Positions 1 to 9,005 of a stretch of 64,000 nucleotides of DNA are shown here, piece by piece. The notes below the pieces were generated by a model. It was not told the origin of the DNA. It was given only the letters and a program-made list of their open reading frames with translations, and searched no databases. The position numbers were made by a program, and so were the translations under genes. The stretch spans positions 124,001 to 188,000 of the forward strand of contig NZ_CABVII010000009.1 in assembly GCF_902497995.1 (NCBI RefSeq), in the 5' to 3' direction. How positions within the stretch are numbered: the first letter of the stretch is position 1; each line of letters begins with the position of its first letter. This stretch comes from Pseudomonas fluorescens (GTDB taxonomy: Bacteria; Pseudomonadota; Gammaproteobacteria; Pseudomonadales; Pseudomonadaceae).

Positions 1-944
1 TCGGCGAGCGGCAGGCCGATCTTCACCAGGTTGCGCAGGGCCTGATCCATGGTCAGGGTGCTGCCGGCCAGGGTCCCGTCAGGCAGGCGCACACCGCCCA
101 GGCATTTGGTGACGGTGTGGCTGCCGAGCTTGTATTCACCATCGGGCATGCCGGCGGCGGCGGTGGAGTCGGTGACGCAATACAGGCACGGGATCGAACG
201 CAGGGCCACGCGGATGGCCCCGGGGTGGACATGCAGCAAGTCGGGAATCAGCTCGGCATATTTCGCATGAGCCAGCGCCGCACCGACGATGCCCGGCTCG
301 CGGTGATGCAGCGGGCTCATGGCGTTGTACAGGTGGGTGAAACTGGTCGCGCCGGCTTCCAGCGCGGCCACGCCTTCCTCGTAACTGCCGAGGGTGTGGC
401 CGATTTGCATGCGCACACCGCGACGGCTGAGGGTGCGGATCAAGGCGTCGTGACCGGCAATTTCCGGGGCGATGGTGATGACGCGGATCGGTGCCAGCGC
501 CAGGTATTCTTCGACTTCGGCCATCAACGCGGTGTGGGCAAAGTTCGGTTGGGCCCCGAGTTTGCCGGGGTTGATGTACGGGCCTTCCAGGTGTACGCCG
601 AGGACCCGGGCGCTGCCCTTTGGCCGCTGCTCGCAGAACTCGCCGACGTCCTTGAGTACACGGGAGATCTCTTCACTCGGTGCCGTCATGGTGGTGGCCA
701 GCAGCGATGTGGTGCCGAAACGCACATGGGTCCTGGTGATGGTCTCGAAGGCGGTCGCACCTTCCATGATGTCTTTGCCGCCGCCGCCGTGAACGTGCAG
801 GTCGATGAAGCCCGGCAGCAGGTAAGGCAAGTCATTGTCCGCCGGATCGCAAGGCTGGCCTTCGATGGACACGACCTTGCCGTGTTGATGAATCAGCCGG
901 CCGCGAACCCAGCCGTGGGCGGTGAGGATGTTGTCTTCGGACAT
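1..944 (-). CDS. nagA: N-acetylglucosamine-6-phosphate deacetylase (3' end outside window)
   Basis: Removes the acetyl group from GlcNAc-6-phosphate, giving glucosamine-6-phosphate, in cytoplasmic amino-sugar catabolism. The N-terminal part reads MSEDNILTAHGWVRG and then GFIDLHVHGGGG, the metal-binding HxH signature of the amidohydrolase family, followed by the typical TTSLLATTMTAP stretch. The ATG at 944 is the first in-frame start and follows a short spacer after the GntR regulator gene on the same strand, so the two are probably co-transcribed. About 314 residues are visible; the C-terminus lies beyond base 1. Confidence 0.93.
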   Translation of the reverse strand, partial: MSEDNILTAHGWVRGRLIHQHGKVVSIEGQPCDPADNDLPYLLPGFIDLHVHGGGGKDIMEGATAFETITRTHVRFGTTSLLATTMTAPSEEISRVLKDVGEFCEQRPKGSARVLGVHLEGPYINPGKLGAQPNFAHTALMAEVEEYLALAPIRVITIAPEIAGHDALIRTLSRRGVRMQIGHTLGSYEEGVAALEAGATSFTHLYNAMSPLHHREPGIVGAALAHAKYAELIPDLLHVHPGAIRVALRSIPCLYCVTDSTAAAGMPDGEYKLGSHTVTKCLGGVRLPDGTLAGSTLTMDQALRNLVKIGLPLA

Positions 945-998
945 TTTCGGTTCCCGGTTGCTTTGTCTTGCGGCGAAGCTCTTCATCGACGGAGCTCT

Positions 999-1730
999 TT
1001 ATCGACGAAGCTCTGCGACAAAATCGTAGTAATCGTTGCGGCAGTAGGTGTCGGTGACTTCGATCGGCGTGTTGTCTTCCAGGTAGCCGACCCGGGTCAT
1101 CAGCAGCATCGCGGTGCCGGGGGCGATTCCCACCAGCGCGGCGAATTCGTCCGAGGCGTTGATCGCCTGGATGTGCTGCAAGGCGCGGACCACCGGTTTG
1201 CCGATGCCGTCGAGGTATTCGTAGAGGGAATCGCCCACCGCTTGCGGCCTGGGAATGATCGTGGCGGGCAGGGTGCTCATTTCGATCGCCATCACCGTGT
1301 CGTCGGCTTTGCGCAGGCGTTTGAGCCGTGCGACCTTGTCGTTGGGCGAGAGACCCAGACGGATCAGCTCTTCGTGGGTCGGCGGGGTGATTTCTCGCTC
1401 CAGCCATTGCGAACCGGGGACAAAGCCCTTGAGCCGCAACATCTCGCTGAAGCCTGAAAGGCGCGACAGCGGCTGCTCCAGACGCGGGGTAATGAAGGTG
1501 CCGGAACCTTGGTGGCGCCGGATCAGCCCTTGTTCGAACAGCACCTCGAGCGCCTTGCGTGCCGTGACGCGGGAGATGCCCAGCGTTTCGCTGAGATTGC
1601 GCTCCGACGGCATGGCCTGCTCGGCTTTCCACTGGCCGGCATGGATCGCCGCTTCCAGATTGCGCGCCAGTTGCAGGTACAACGGCGTGGGCTGGGTATC
1701 GTCGGGGCGTAGCGCCTGGAGGTCATTCAT
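999..1730 (-). CDS. nagR: GntR/HutC-family transcriptional regulator, NagR-like
   Basis: A 243-residue regulator with an N-terminal GntR winged helix (about residues 15-80, including PSERNLSETLGISRVTARKALEVL) and a C-terminal UTRA effector domain (about 95-235). Regulators of this type beside nagA bind amino-sugar phosphates and control uptake and breakdown of GlcNAc. It lies directly upstream of nagA on the same strand with 54 bases between. Two copies of a 15-base site in opposite orientation lie just upstream (1784-1798 and 1876-1890), fitting autoregulation. The gene name is inferred from context; the family call is firm. Confidence 0.85.
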   Translation of the reverse strand: MNDLQALRPDDTQPTPLYLQLARNLEAAIHAGQWKAEQAMPSERNLSETLGISRVTARKALEVLFEQGLIRRHQGSGTFITPRLEQPLSRLSGFSEMLRLKGFVPGSQWLEREITPPTHEELIRLGLSPNDKVARLKRLRKADDTVMAIEMSTLPATIIPRPQAVGDSLYEYLDGIGKPVVRALQHIQAINASDEFAALVGIAPGTAMLLMTRVGYLEDNTPIEVTDTYCRNDYYDFVAELRR

Positions 1731-1783
1731 AGAAGGTGTCCGATGCGGGTATTGGAGTGTTGTCGCCCGGTAATGCAGTGAAA

Positions 1784-1798
1784 ACTAATACCACTTGA
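1784..1798. promoter_or_regulatory. Candidate GntR operator, left copy
   Basis: ACTAATACCACTTGA lies 53 bases upstream of the regulator start. Its exact reverse complement occurs at 1876-1890. The AGTGGTATTAGT core resembles the GTGGT/ACCAC half-sites known for DasR/NagR-type regulators. That it is the operator is inferred. Confidence 0.5.
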
Positions 1799-1875
1799 AT
1801 ACCATGTCAATCGGACCACTTTGCTCCAGGCGCAGGAAAACCGGACCTGTTGAGCATGGGGATCAGGTGGTGGCT

Positions 1876-1890
1876 TCAAGTGGTATTAGT
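1876..1890. promoter_or_regulatory. Candidate GntR operator, right copy
   Basis: TCAAGTGGTATTAGT is the perfect inverted match of 1784-1798, with 77 bases between the two. The pair could bind two regulator dimers, or a looped complex, over the nagR-nagA promoter. Confidence 0.5.
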
Positions 1891-1908
1891 GATGGGGATT
1901 TTGAAGGC

Positions 1909-1987
1909 AAAGATCGCAGCCGGCGGCAGCGCCTGCATGGGGGAGTGGTATCACCCCGGCAGGCGCTGCCGCAGGCTGCGATTTTTT
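1909..1987. repeat. Long stem-loop repeat with T-run
   Basis: The arms GATCGCAGCC...GGCAGCGCCTGC and GCAGGCGCTGCC...GGCTGCGA pair across a short loop and are followed by TTTTTT. It is a REP-like Pseudomonas repeat of the 'GATCGCAGCC' type. It lies between the nagR promoter and the 5'... 3' end region of the L,D-transpeptidase gene and could also stop transcription. Confidence 0.6.
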
Positions 1988-2023
1988 GATTTTATTTTTC
2001 GACGAGCGACCAAAGGTCAGTCG

Positions 2024-2527
2024 TTACGGACGGATTTCGATCATCGTGCCATCCGGCACCAGTCCCCAGACTTCGCGCATGTCCATGTTGCGCATGGCGA
2101 TGCAGCCGTCGGTCCAGTCCAGAGTGTGGAACAGGGCTTCGGGATTGTCCTCGGTGTCCGGAGTGCCGTGGATCATGATCATGCCCCCGGGCTCGACGCC
2201 TTCGCGCCGGGCGCGGACGGCGTCGCTGACGTTCGGGTAGGAAATGTGCATCGACAGGTTGAAGCGGTCGCTGGTCTTGCGCCAGTCCACCCAGTAAAAA
2301 CCTTCAGGCGTGCGCTTGTCGCCTTCCATGAGTTTTGGACCGACAGGTCTTTTTCCCAATGAAATGCGATAGGTCCTGAGCGGCTTGCCGTCGTTGATCA
2401 ATTGCAGTTGATGCGCCGATTTGAGCACCAGGATTTTTTCGACGACTTTGCCATCCAGGGTTTCCGCCGTGGAGGCCTGGGAAATAGCGACGAACGACAT
2501 GCAAAACACGGCAAGCAACCAGCGCAT
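2024..2527 (-). CDS. L,D-transpeptidase (YkuD domain), exported
   Basis: A 167-residue protein with a signal peptide (MRWLLAVFCMSFVAISQAS) and a YkuD domain over most of the mature chain. The catalytic region is visible as IHGTPD (His120) and TDGCIAM (Cys142), a variant of the usual HG...S-x-GC motif. Family members act in the periplasm, forming 3-3 cross-links or attaching proteins to peptidoglycan. It stands alone between nagR and the Nudix gene. The exact substrate cannot be read from the sequence. Confidence 0.88.
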   Translation of the reverse strand: MRWLLAVFCMSFVAISQASTAETLDGKVVEKILVLKSAHQLQLINDGKPLRTYRISLGKRPVGPKLMEGDKRTPEGFYWVDWRKTSDRFNLSMHISYPNVSDAVRARREGVEPGGMIMIHGTPDTEDNPEALFHTLDWTDGCIAMRNMDMREVWGLVPDGTMIEIRP

Positions 2528-2579
2528 TGAAACGATATCCCTGAAAGGTGTCGCGACTATTTTATTTATAGAAGGTTTT

Positions 2580-3131
2580 TTAGCTGATCGCAGGTTGAAC
2601 CAGCGGCGGGATCGATTCGGACCGCACGGGGTAGGTCTCGGTCCGCCGGTCTGCGAAGAAGCATTCTAAGGTACGGCCCACCGTGCGGAAAGCCAGCTCG
2701 GACCAAGGGATGTCGGCTTCTTCGAACAGCGCCACTTCCAGACTTTCGGGGCCGGCGGAAAAATCCAGATCCACCAGCTGGGCACGAAAGAACACATGCA
2801 CCTGGCTGATGTGCGGCACGTCGATCAACGTGTAGATGCAGAGGTCACGCACCCGGGCGCAGGCTTCCTCGGCGGTCTCGCGAATCGCCGCCTGCTCGAT
2901 GGTTTCGCCGTTCTCCATGAAACCGGCGGGCAGGGTCCAGTAACCGCGCCGTGGCTCGATGGCGCGTCGGCACAGCAATACCTTCGAGCCCCAGACCGGC
3001 ACGCAACCGGCGACGATATTGGGGTTCTGGTAATGGATCGCATGGCAGCTATCGCAGACATAACGCAGGCGCGAATCGCCTTCTGGAATGCGCTGGGTCA
3101 CCGGGTTGCCGCACTGACTGCAAAATTTCAT
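2580..3131 (-). CDS. Nudix hydrolase with N-terminal zinc ribbon
   Basis: A 183-residue protein that starts with a four-cysteine zinc ribbon (Cys4, Cys7, Cys26, Cys29) followed by a Nudix fold. The Nudix box runs from Gly70 through Glu76 to Arg84-Glu85 and Glu88-Glu89; the usual final Gly is Cys91. Such proteins hydrolyse nucleoside diphosphate derivatives (NUDIX/COG1051 type); which one is unknown. It is divergent from the next gene, another Nudix enzyme starting at 3278, with a 146-base promoter region between. Confidence 0.87.
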   Translation of the reverse strand: MKFCSQCGNPVTQRIPEGDSRLRYVCDSCHAIHYQNPNIVAGCVPVWGSKVLLCRRAIEPRRGYWTLPAGFMENGETIEQAAIRETAEEACARVRDLCIYTLIDVPHISQVHVFFRAQLVDLDFSAGPESLEVALFEEADIPWSELAFRTVGRTLECFFADRRTETYPVRSESIPPLVQPAIS

Positions 3132-3277
3132 GCTTGGGTTCCTGAATGCTGCGCCTATCTTGGCGTGCGGCGGTGTCAGTCGGCAAGTTGTCGTTTAGCG
3201 ACATGCTGTGGTTATGGGGTTGGGCGGTCGGTTCGATTGGTGCATGATGCAAGGTAGAGAATAAGTCGAGAAGTCTC

Positions 3278-3877
3278 ATGCTGGACGAGCTACTGCATCG
3301 AGTAAGCAACCACATCCCGCGCACACTGGAAACCGATAAGCGTTTCCCTGAGGCCGCGGTCCTGGTGCCCATCACTCGCAGTGATGAACCTGAACTGGTT
3401 CTGACCCTGCGCGCCAGCGGGCTCTCGACCCATGGCGGTGAAGTCGCTTTTCCCGGCGGTCGCCGCGACCCCGAAGACCCGGACCTTGTTTTCACCGCTC
3501 TGCGCGAAGCCGAAGAAGAAATCGGCCTGCCGCCGGGGCTGGTCGAAGTGATCGGCCCGCTGAGTCCGCTGATCTCCCTGCACGGCATCAAGGTCACGCC
3601 CTATGTCGGCGTGATTCCGGACTTCGTCGACTATCAGGCCAACGATGCCGAGATTGCCGCGGTGTTCAGCGTACCCCTGGAATTCTTCCGCAAGGACCCA
3701 AGGGAGCATACCCACCGCATCGATTACCAGGGCCGCAGTTGGTACGTGCCGAGTTATCGTTTTGGCGAATACAAGATCTGGGGCCTGACCGCGATCATGA
3801 TCGTCGAGTTGATCAACCTGCTTTATGACGCCAGAATCAGTCTGCACCAGCCGCCCAAGCGTTTTACCGACACCTGA
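3278..3877 (+). CDS. CoA pyrophosphatase, Nudix family
   Basis: A 199-residue protein with the UPF0035 signature LTLRASGLSTHGGEVAFPGG (residues 42-61) running into a Nudix box ending in REAEEEIGL. This combination marks CoA/acyl-CoA diphosphatases (NudL), which split CoA into phosphopantetheine and 3',5'-ADP. It is followed by the gamma carbonic anhydrase gene in the same direction, 66 bases on. The ATG at 3278 is preceded by a weak purine-rich stretch. Confidence 0.88.
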   Translation: MLDELLHRVSNHIPRTLETDKRFPEAAVLVPITRSDEPELVLTLRASGLSTHGGEVAFPGGRRDPEDPDLVFTALREAEEEIGLPPGLVEVIGPLSPLISLHGIKVTPYVGVIPDFVDYQANDAEIAAVFSVPLEFFRKDPREHTHRIDYQGRSWYVPSYRFGEYKIWGLTAIMIVELINLLYDARISLHQPPKRFTDT

Positions 3878-3943
3878 AGCCATCGTTCGAAATGGCCGAA
3901 CCTTTTTTGCAAGTGAGCCTGCCTGAGCCTCGAGGGAACAAAG

Positions 3944-4468
3944 ATGAAATACCGCCTGGGCGACGCTCGCGTCGAAACCCATCCACAGAGCTGGGTCGCA
4001 CCCAACGCCGTGCTGGTCGGCAAGGTCAAGCTGGAAGAGGGCGCCAACGTCTGGTTCAACGCCGTGCTGCGTGGCGACAACGAATTGATCCTGATCGGCA
4101 AGAACAGCAATGTGCAGGATGGCACGGTGATGCACACCGACATGGGCTACCCGCTGACCCTCGGCACCGGTGTGACCATTGGCCACAACGCCATGCTCCA
4201 CGGTTGCACTGTCGGTGATTACAGTCTGATCGGGATTAACGCGGTGATTCTCAATGGCGCGAAAATCGGCAAGAACTGCATCATCGGCGCCAACTCCCTG
4301 ATCGGCGAAGGCAAGGAAATTCCGGACGGCTCGCTGGTCATGGGGTCGCCCGGCAAGGTGGTGCGCGAGTTGACCGAAGGACAGAAGAAAATGCTGGAGG
4401 CCAGTGCCGCTCACTACGTGCATAACGCCCAGCGTTATGCCCGCGATCTGGCTGAGCAGGAACAATGA
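3944..4468 (+). CDS. Gamma-carbonic anhydrase family protein (hexapeptide repeat)
   Basis: A 174-residue protein made of left-handed beta-helix hexapeptide repeats (for example [27 protein letters not shown]), like YrdA/PaaY. Histidines 64, 81 and 86 are at the places expected for the metal site of gamma carbonic anhydrases. Family members form trimers with zinc or iron between subunits; some show carbonic anhydrase or thioesterase activity, so the reaction here is uncertain. Its stop overlaps the start of the next gene by four bases, so they are co-translated. A GGGA ribosome site precedes the ATG. Confidence 0.88.
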   Translation: MKYRLGDARVETHPQSWVAPNAVLVGKVKLEEGANVWFNAVLRGDNELILIGKNSNVQDGTVMHTDMGYPLTLGTGVTIGHNAMLHGCTVGDYSLIGINAVILNGAKIGKNCIIGANSLIGEGKEIPDGSLVMGSPGKVVRELTEGQKKMLEASAAHYVHNAQRYARDLAEQEQ

Positions 4469-4677
4469 ACATCCCCGAACGCCCGGTTCGATCGCCCTGC
4501 GTGAATGTGTGTGCGCTGGACGAGGACGATGTCTGTACCGGGTGCCAACGCACGGTGGAAGAGATCACGCGCTGGAGCCGGATGGACAACGAGGAACGGC
4601 GCAGGGTGTTGGGGTTGTGTCATGAGCGGGCCAAGGCCAGTGGGATTATCTGGATGCTCCCTGCGAAATCCGACTGA
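4465..4677 (+). CDS. DUF1289 small cysteine protein
   Basis: A 70-residue protein of the DUF1289 family. Four cysteines (12, 16, 24, 27) in the pattern SPCVNVC...CTGCQRT probably bind a metal, and the [13 protein letters not shown] tail is typical. The ATG overlaps the stop of the carbonic anhydrase-like gene (ATGA). The function is not known. Confidence 0.85.
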   Translation: MNIPERPVRSPCVNVCALDEDDVCTGCQRTVEEITRWSRMDNEERRRVLGLCHERAKASGIIWMLPAKSD

Positions 4678-4779
4678 AGCCAACCCCTCGGGTTCATGTA
4701 AAATGCGGCGCTTTCTTCCCATGGGAAGCGCGCCAGGCGCGCCGCGACCCTCGATGATCCGCTCCATAGAGGACCTGAG

Positions 4780-5961
4780 ATGACCCGTATCGGAACTCCA
4801 TTGTCGCCAACCGCGACCCGCGTCTTGCTGTGTGGCTGCGGTGAGTTGGGCAAGGAAGTGGTGATCGAGCTGCAACGCCTGGGCGTTGAAGTGATTGCCG
4901 TGGATCGCTACGCCAACGCGCCGGCGATGCAAGTTGCCCATCGCAGCCACGTGATCAACATGCTCGACGGCGCTGCCCTGCGTGCCGTGATCGAGGCCGA
5001 GAAGCCGCACTTCATCGTGCCGGAAATCGAAGCCATCGCCACCGCGACCCTGGTCGAGCTTGAAGCGCAAGGTTTCACCGTGATCCCGACTGCGCGCGCC
5101 ACGCAGCTGACGATGAACCGCGAAGGCATCCGCCGCCTGGCCGCCGAAGAACTGGACTTGCCGACCTCGCCGTACCACTTTGCCGACACCTTCGAGGATT
5201 ACAGCAAGGCCATCGAAGACTTGGGTTTCCCGTGTGTGGTCAAGCCGGTCATGAGTTCCTCGGGCAAAGGCCAGAGCCTGCTGCGCAACGCCGATGACGT
5301 GAAAACCGCGTGGGATTACGCTCAAGAAGGCGGCCGCGCCGGTAAGGGGCGGGTGATTATCGAAGGCTTCATCGACTTCGACTACGAAATCACCCTGTTG
5401 ACCGTGCGTCACGTCGGCGGTACTACCTTCTGCGCACCCGTCGGTCATCGCCAGGAGAAGGGCGACTACCAGGAATCCTGGCAACCACAGGCGATGAGCC
5501 CGGTTGCCCTGGCGGAATCCGAGCGCGTGGCCAAGGCGGTGACTGAAGCCTTGGGTGGCCGTGGTCTGTTTGGCGTCGAGCTGTTCATCAAGGGCGATCA
5601 GGTGTGGTTCAGCGAAGTGTCGCCGCGTCCGCATGACACCGGCCTGGTGACCCTGATTTCCCAGGACCTGTCGCAGTTCGCCCTGCATGCGCGGGCGATT
5701 CTGGGCCTGCCGATTCCGTTGATCCGTCAGTTCGGGCCATCGGCTTCGGCGGTGATTCTCGTGGAAGGGCACTCGACCCAGACTGCTTTCGCCAACCTGG
5801 GTGCTGCATTGAGCGAGCCGGATACGGCGTTGCGCCTGTTCGGCAAGCCTGAAGTTAACGGTCAGCGTCGGATGGGTGTGGCGTTGGCGCGGGATGAGTC
5901 GATCGAGGCGGCTCGTGCGAAAGCGACCCGTGCTTCCCAAGCCGTTGTTATTGAGCTGTAA
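4780..5961 (+). CDS. purT: Formate-dependent phosphoribosylglycinamide formyltransferase (GAR transformylase 2)
   Basis: A 393-residue ATP-grasp enzyme that makes formyl-GAR from GAR, formate and ATP, step three of purine synthesis. Seen are the N-terminal nucleotide-fold ([13 protein letters not shown]), the PSEIEAIAT-like segment ([12 protein letters not shown]), the ATP-grasp stretch ([17 protein letters not shown]) and the late metal-binding part ([13 protein letters not shown]). Length matches the family. It is preceded by about 100 bases with no gene and followed by a repeat, so it is probably transcribed alone. Confidence 0.96.
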   Translation: MTRIGTPLSPTATRVLLCGCGELGKEVVIELQRLGVEVIAVDRYANAPAMQVAHRSHVINMLDGAALRAVIEAEKPHFIVPEIEAIATATLVELEAQGFTVIPTARATQLTMNREGIRRLAAEELDLPTSPYHFADTFEDYSKAIEDLGFPCVVKPVMSSSGKGQSLLRNADDVKTAWDYAQEGGRAGKGRVIIEGFIDFDYEITLLTVRHVGGTTFCAPVGHRQEKGDYQESWQPQAMSPVALAESERVAKAVTEALGGRGLFGVELFIKGDQVWFSEVSPRPHDTGLVTLISQDLSQFALHARAILGLPIPLIRQFGPSASAVILVEGHSTQTAFANLGAALSEPDTALRLFGKPEVNGQRRMGVALARDESIEAARAKATRASQAVVIEL

Positions 5962-5974
5962 CCGCGGCGCGGCA

Positions 5975-6056
5975 TTCGCGAGCAAGCCCGCTCCCGCATT
6001 GACTGCATTCTTTCTGTTAGAACGCGGTCCCCTGTGGGAGCGGGCTTGCTCGCGAA
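5975..6056. repeat. REP pair (inverted)
   Basis: Two copies of the GGGAGCGGGCTTGCTCGCGA-type REP face each other around about 34 bases, between the convergent purT and MFS genes. Confidence 0.85.
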
Positions 6057-6094
6057 GCTGTTGCTGTTGCTGTTGCGGTGCTTTTGCTTTTGCT

Positions 6095-7411
6095 TCAGGC
6101 CACCCGATTCAGATCGTTGTGACGCGTCTCCTTCAGGCACAGCACCGCTATCAAGCTCAGCACCGCGGCCCCCGACACATACCCGCCGACATAACTCAAA
6201 CCACCCATCGCCACCAGTTTCTGCGCAAAGAACGGCGCCGCCGAGGCCCCGACGATCCCGCCCAGGTTATAGGCTGCCGAAGCGCCGGTATAGCGCACGT
6301 GAGTCGGAAACAACTCCGGCAGCAACGCCCCCATCGGCGCGAAAATCACGCCCATCAGAAACAGCTCGATGCACAGGAACAGCGCCACGCCCCACGTTGA
6401 TCCTTGGGTCAGCAGCGGTTCCATCAGGAATCCGGACAGAATCGCCAGCACGCCACCGATGATCAGCACCGGTTTGCGCCCATAACGGTCGCTGGCCAAG
6501 GCCGACAACGGCGTAGCGGCGGCCATGAACAGGACAGCGAAGCACAGCAGCGCGAGGAAGGTTTCGCGGGTGTAGCCGAGTGTCGACACCCCATAGCTCA
6601 ACGAAAACACCGTCGAGATGTAGAACAGCGCGTAGCACACCACCATCGACGCGGCCCCCAACAGCATGGGCGCCCAGTATTGGCTGAACAGCTCCACCAG
6701 CGGAATCTTCACCCGTTCCTGGCGAGCCATCGCATTGGCGAACACCGGCGTTTCGTGGAGCTTGAGGCGTACGTACAGGCCGACCACCACCAGTGCGGCA
6801 CTGAGCAGGAACGGAATCCGCCAGCCCCAGGAGCGAAACTGCTCGTCGTCCAGGGTCATGGCGAGGGTCAGGAACAGTCCGTTGGCCGCGAGAAAGCCGA
6901 TCGAAGGGCCGAGCTGCGGGAACATGCCGAACCAGGCGCGCTTGCCTTTGGGCGCGTTCTCCGTCGCCAGCAGCGCGGCGCCGCCCCATTCACCGCCCAG
7001 CCCCAGGCCTTGGCCGAAGCGCAACACGCAAAGCAGGATCGGCGCCCAGGCCCCGATGCTGTCGTAACCCGGCAGCACGCCGATCAGCGTGGTGCATACG
7101 CCCATCAGCAGCAGGGAGGCCACCAGGGTCGATTTGCGCCCGATGCGGTCGCCGAAGTGGCCGAACAGCGCCGAGCCCAGCGGTCGGGCAAGGAACGCGA
7201 TACCGAAGGTGAGGAACGCCGAAAGCATCTGCGCGGTGCCGTCGGTCTGCGGAAAGAACACCGGGCCGATCACCAGCGCTGCCGCAGTGGCATAGACGTA
7301 GAAGTCGTAGAATTCGATGGCGGTACCGATGAAGCTCGCGGTGGCCACCCGGGTGGCGGAGTTCGTCGGTTGTGCAGGCGTGCTGTCGTTATAAGTCGTG
7401 CTGGTCGTCAT
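6095..7411 (-). CDS. MFS transporter, metabolite:H+ symporter (MHS) type
   Basis: A 438-residue inner-membrane transporter with about twelve hydrophobic segments. The MFS signature GHFGDRIGRK occurs after the second segment and RFGQGLGLGGEWGGAAL, typical of the MHS branch (ProP/ShiA/KgtP relatives), follows. The substrate cannot be told. I chose the ATG at 7411 because AGGGA lies seven bases before it; an ATG at 7432 would add seven residues. It is convergent with purT, with a REP pair between. Confidence 0.85.
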   Translation of the reverse strand: MTTSTTYNDSTPAQPTNSATRVATASFIGTAIEFYDFYVYATAAALVIGPVFFPQTDGTAQMLSAFLTFGIAFLARPLGSALFGHFGDRIGRKSTLVASLLLMGVCTTLIGVLPGYDSIGAWAPILLCVLRFGQGLGLGGEWGGAALLATENAPKGKRAWFGMFPQLGPSIGFLAANGLFLTLAMTLDDEQFRSWGWRIPFLLSAALVVVGLYVRLKLHETPVFANAMARQERVKIPLVELFSQYWAPMLLGAASMVVCYALFYISTVFSLSYGVSTLGYTRETFLALLCFAVLFMAAATPLSALASDRYGRKPVLIIGGVLAILSGFLMEPLLTQGSTWGVALFLCIELFLMGVIFAPMGALLPELFPTHVRYTGASAAYNLGGIVGASAAPFFAQKLVAMGGLSYVGGYVSGAAVLSLIAVLCLKETRHNDLNRVA

Positions 7412-7564
7412 GCGGTAATCCCTGACAGTCATGTGCTCCAGTGGAGCTAATTATTATGGTCGAACACCCAGGGATGTGGGTTTTAATACAGAGTGCGGGT
7501 AGCACGGGGGTATGGCGAGGCTTGGGTAAGCGGTATCGATTATGCCACGGTCGGTAACATTTCC

Positions 7565-7751
7565 TGTAGGAGCCAGCGGTGCGGCGATCCGACTTGCCGG
7601 CGAAGGCGTTCTCAAGGACGCCTTCGCTTTTTGTAGGAGCCAGGCTTGCCGGCGAAGGCGTTTTCAAGGACGCCTTCGCTTTTTGTAGGAGCCAGGCTTG
7701 CCGGCGAAGGCGTTTTCAAGGACGCCTTCGCCGGCAAGCCTGGCTCCTACA
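7565..7751. repeat. Tandem REP block, 52-base period
   Basis: A 'GTAGGAGCCAGGCTTGCCGGCG' REP unit starts at 7632 and again at 7684 (period 52), each including the hairpin GCGAAGGCGT...ACGCCTTCGC. A variant first copy starts at 7565 and an inverted copy closes the block at 7751. Open reading frames across it are products of the repeat. Confidence 0.85.
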
Positions 7752-7757
7752 GTCATT

Positions 7758-8993
7758 TCAGGCCGGGGTTTGCACTGTGGCCGTATGCCAGATCAGCACG
7801 CGAGTCACGCGGTTGTCTTCCGTTTCCAGGATTTCCAGGCGATACCGCCCGATCTTCAGGCACACCGCGCTCTCGGGAATCGTCTCCAGCGCCTCGGTGA
7901 CCAAACCGTTCAGGGTTTTCGGGCCATCGCTGGGCAGGTGCCAGCCCAGGCTCTTGTTCAGGTCGCGAATCGATGCCGCGCCATCGATGACTAGTCGCCC
8001 ATCGGCCTGGGGATGAATATGCGGGTTATCCAGGCTGTGCTGGCTTTCGAACTCGCCGACGATTTCTTCGAGAATGTCTTCCAGGGTCACGATGCCGAGC
8101 ACTTCGCCGTACTCGTCGACCACCATGCCCAGGCGTCGCTGCTGTTTGTGGAAATTCAGCAGTTGCAGCTGCAGTGGCGTGCTTTCAGGCACGAAGTACG
8201 GCTCGCGACTGGCCGCCAACAGCGATTCCATGGTCAGGCTGCCGTCAGGCAGCAAGTGGCGGATCTGCCGGGTATTGAGCACCGCTTCGACCTGGTTGAT
8301 ATCGCTGTGGAACACCGGCAGGCGCGTGCGTTTGTTGTGGCGCAGTTGTTCGATGATGTCCGAGAGAGCGTCGTCGAGGTTGATCCCGTCGACGTCACTG
8401 CGCGGAACCAGAATGTCGTTGACCGTGATGTTGTCCAGCGCGTGGATACCCGAGAGCGGGTGCGGGCGGCAAACGGCGTGTTCGTGATCGTCGTGTCGAT
8501 CGTTCGGCGCTTCATCTTCGCTCTGTTGCACCACTTTGGCTTTGCGGGCGAACGGTCGCATCAACAACTGGCTGATGCCATTGAGCAACCAGGCGGCCGG
8601 GTAGATGATTTTCAGTGGCGCGCCAAGCAAGGTGTTGCCCAGCGTCAGGACCGCGTCCGGGTAGCGAGCGGCGAGGGTGCGTGGCAGGTAGTCGGCGAAC
8701 ACCAGCAGGATGGCGCCGGCCCCGACGCAAGCGGCCCATGGACCGTTTTCAGCCCAGGTAAAAATCGCCAGCAACGTGCTGATGACCACCACCAGCGCGC
8801 GGCACAGGGTGTTGCAGAGGATCAGGCTATTGAGCGGGAAACTCAGTTTCGCCACGGGTTTGTCACTGGCGCGCGAGGCGGTGCGCTGGGCCAGCAAGTA
8901 TTGTTGTGCCGCTTCGATGGCGGTAAACAGCCCCGACCATAAAATCAGCAGGGCCATTACAGCAAGCATCGGCCCTATGGGCAATTCGTCCAT
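7758..8993 (-). CDS. HlyC/CorC-family membrane protein (DUF21-CBS-CorC_HlyC)
   Basis: A 411-residue protein with an N-terminal DUF21 membrane part (about residues 1-165, several hydrophobic segments), a pair of CBS domains (about 190-315) and the C-terminal CorC_HlyC domain (about 325-405, GRLVIDGAASIRDLN). Relatives (CorC/CorB, CNNM) are Mg2+ efflux or homeostasis proteins regulated by nucleotides at the CBS pair. It lies 12 bases downstream of the CcsA-like gene, so the two form an operon. Confidence 0.9.
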   Translation of the reverse strand: MDELPIGPMLAVMALLILWSGLFTAIEAAQQYLLAQRTASRASDKPVAKLSFPLNSLILCNTLCRALVVVISTLLAIFTWAENGPWAACVGAGAILLVFADYLPRTLAARYPDAVLTLGNTLLGAPLKIIYPAAWLLNGISQLLMRPFARKAKVVQQSEDEAPNDRHDDHEHAVCRPHPLSGIHALDNITVNDILVPRSDVDGINLDDALSDIIEQLRHNKRTRLPVFHSDINQVEAVLNTRQIRHLLPDGSLTMESLLAASREPYFVPESTPLQLQLLNFHKQQRRLGMVVDEYGEVLGIVTLEDILEEIVGEFESQHSLDNPHIHPQADGRLVIDGAASIRDLNKSLGWHLPSDGPKTLNGLVTEALETIPESAVCLKIGRYRLEILETEDNRVTRVLIWHTATVQTPA

Positions 8994-9005
8994 TGATGCC
9001 GCCCG

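Noticed and set aside
117..1457. A 446-codon open frame on the plus strand
   Set aside because: It lies opposite nagA and nagR, has no recognisable domain, and is typical of antisense frames in GC-rich DNA.
7579..8016. Repetitive 'protein' with KAFSRTPSLFVGARLAGEGVFKD units
   Set aside because: It is a translation of the tandem REP block and the antisense of the CorC-like gene.
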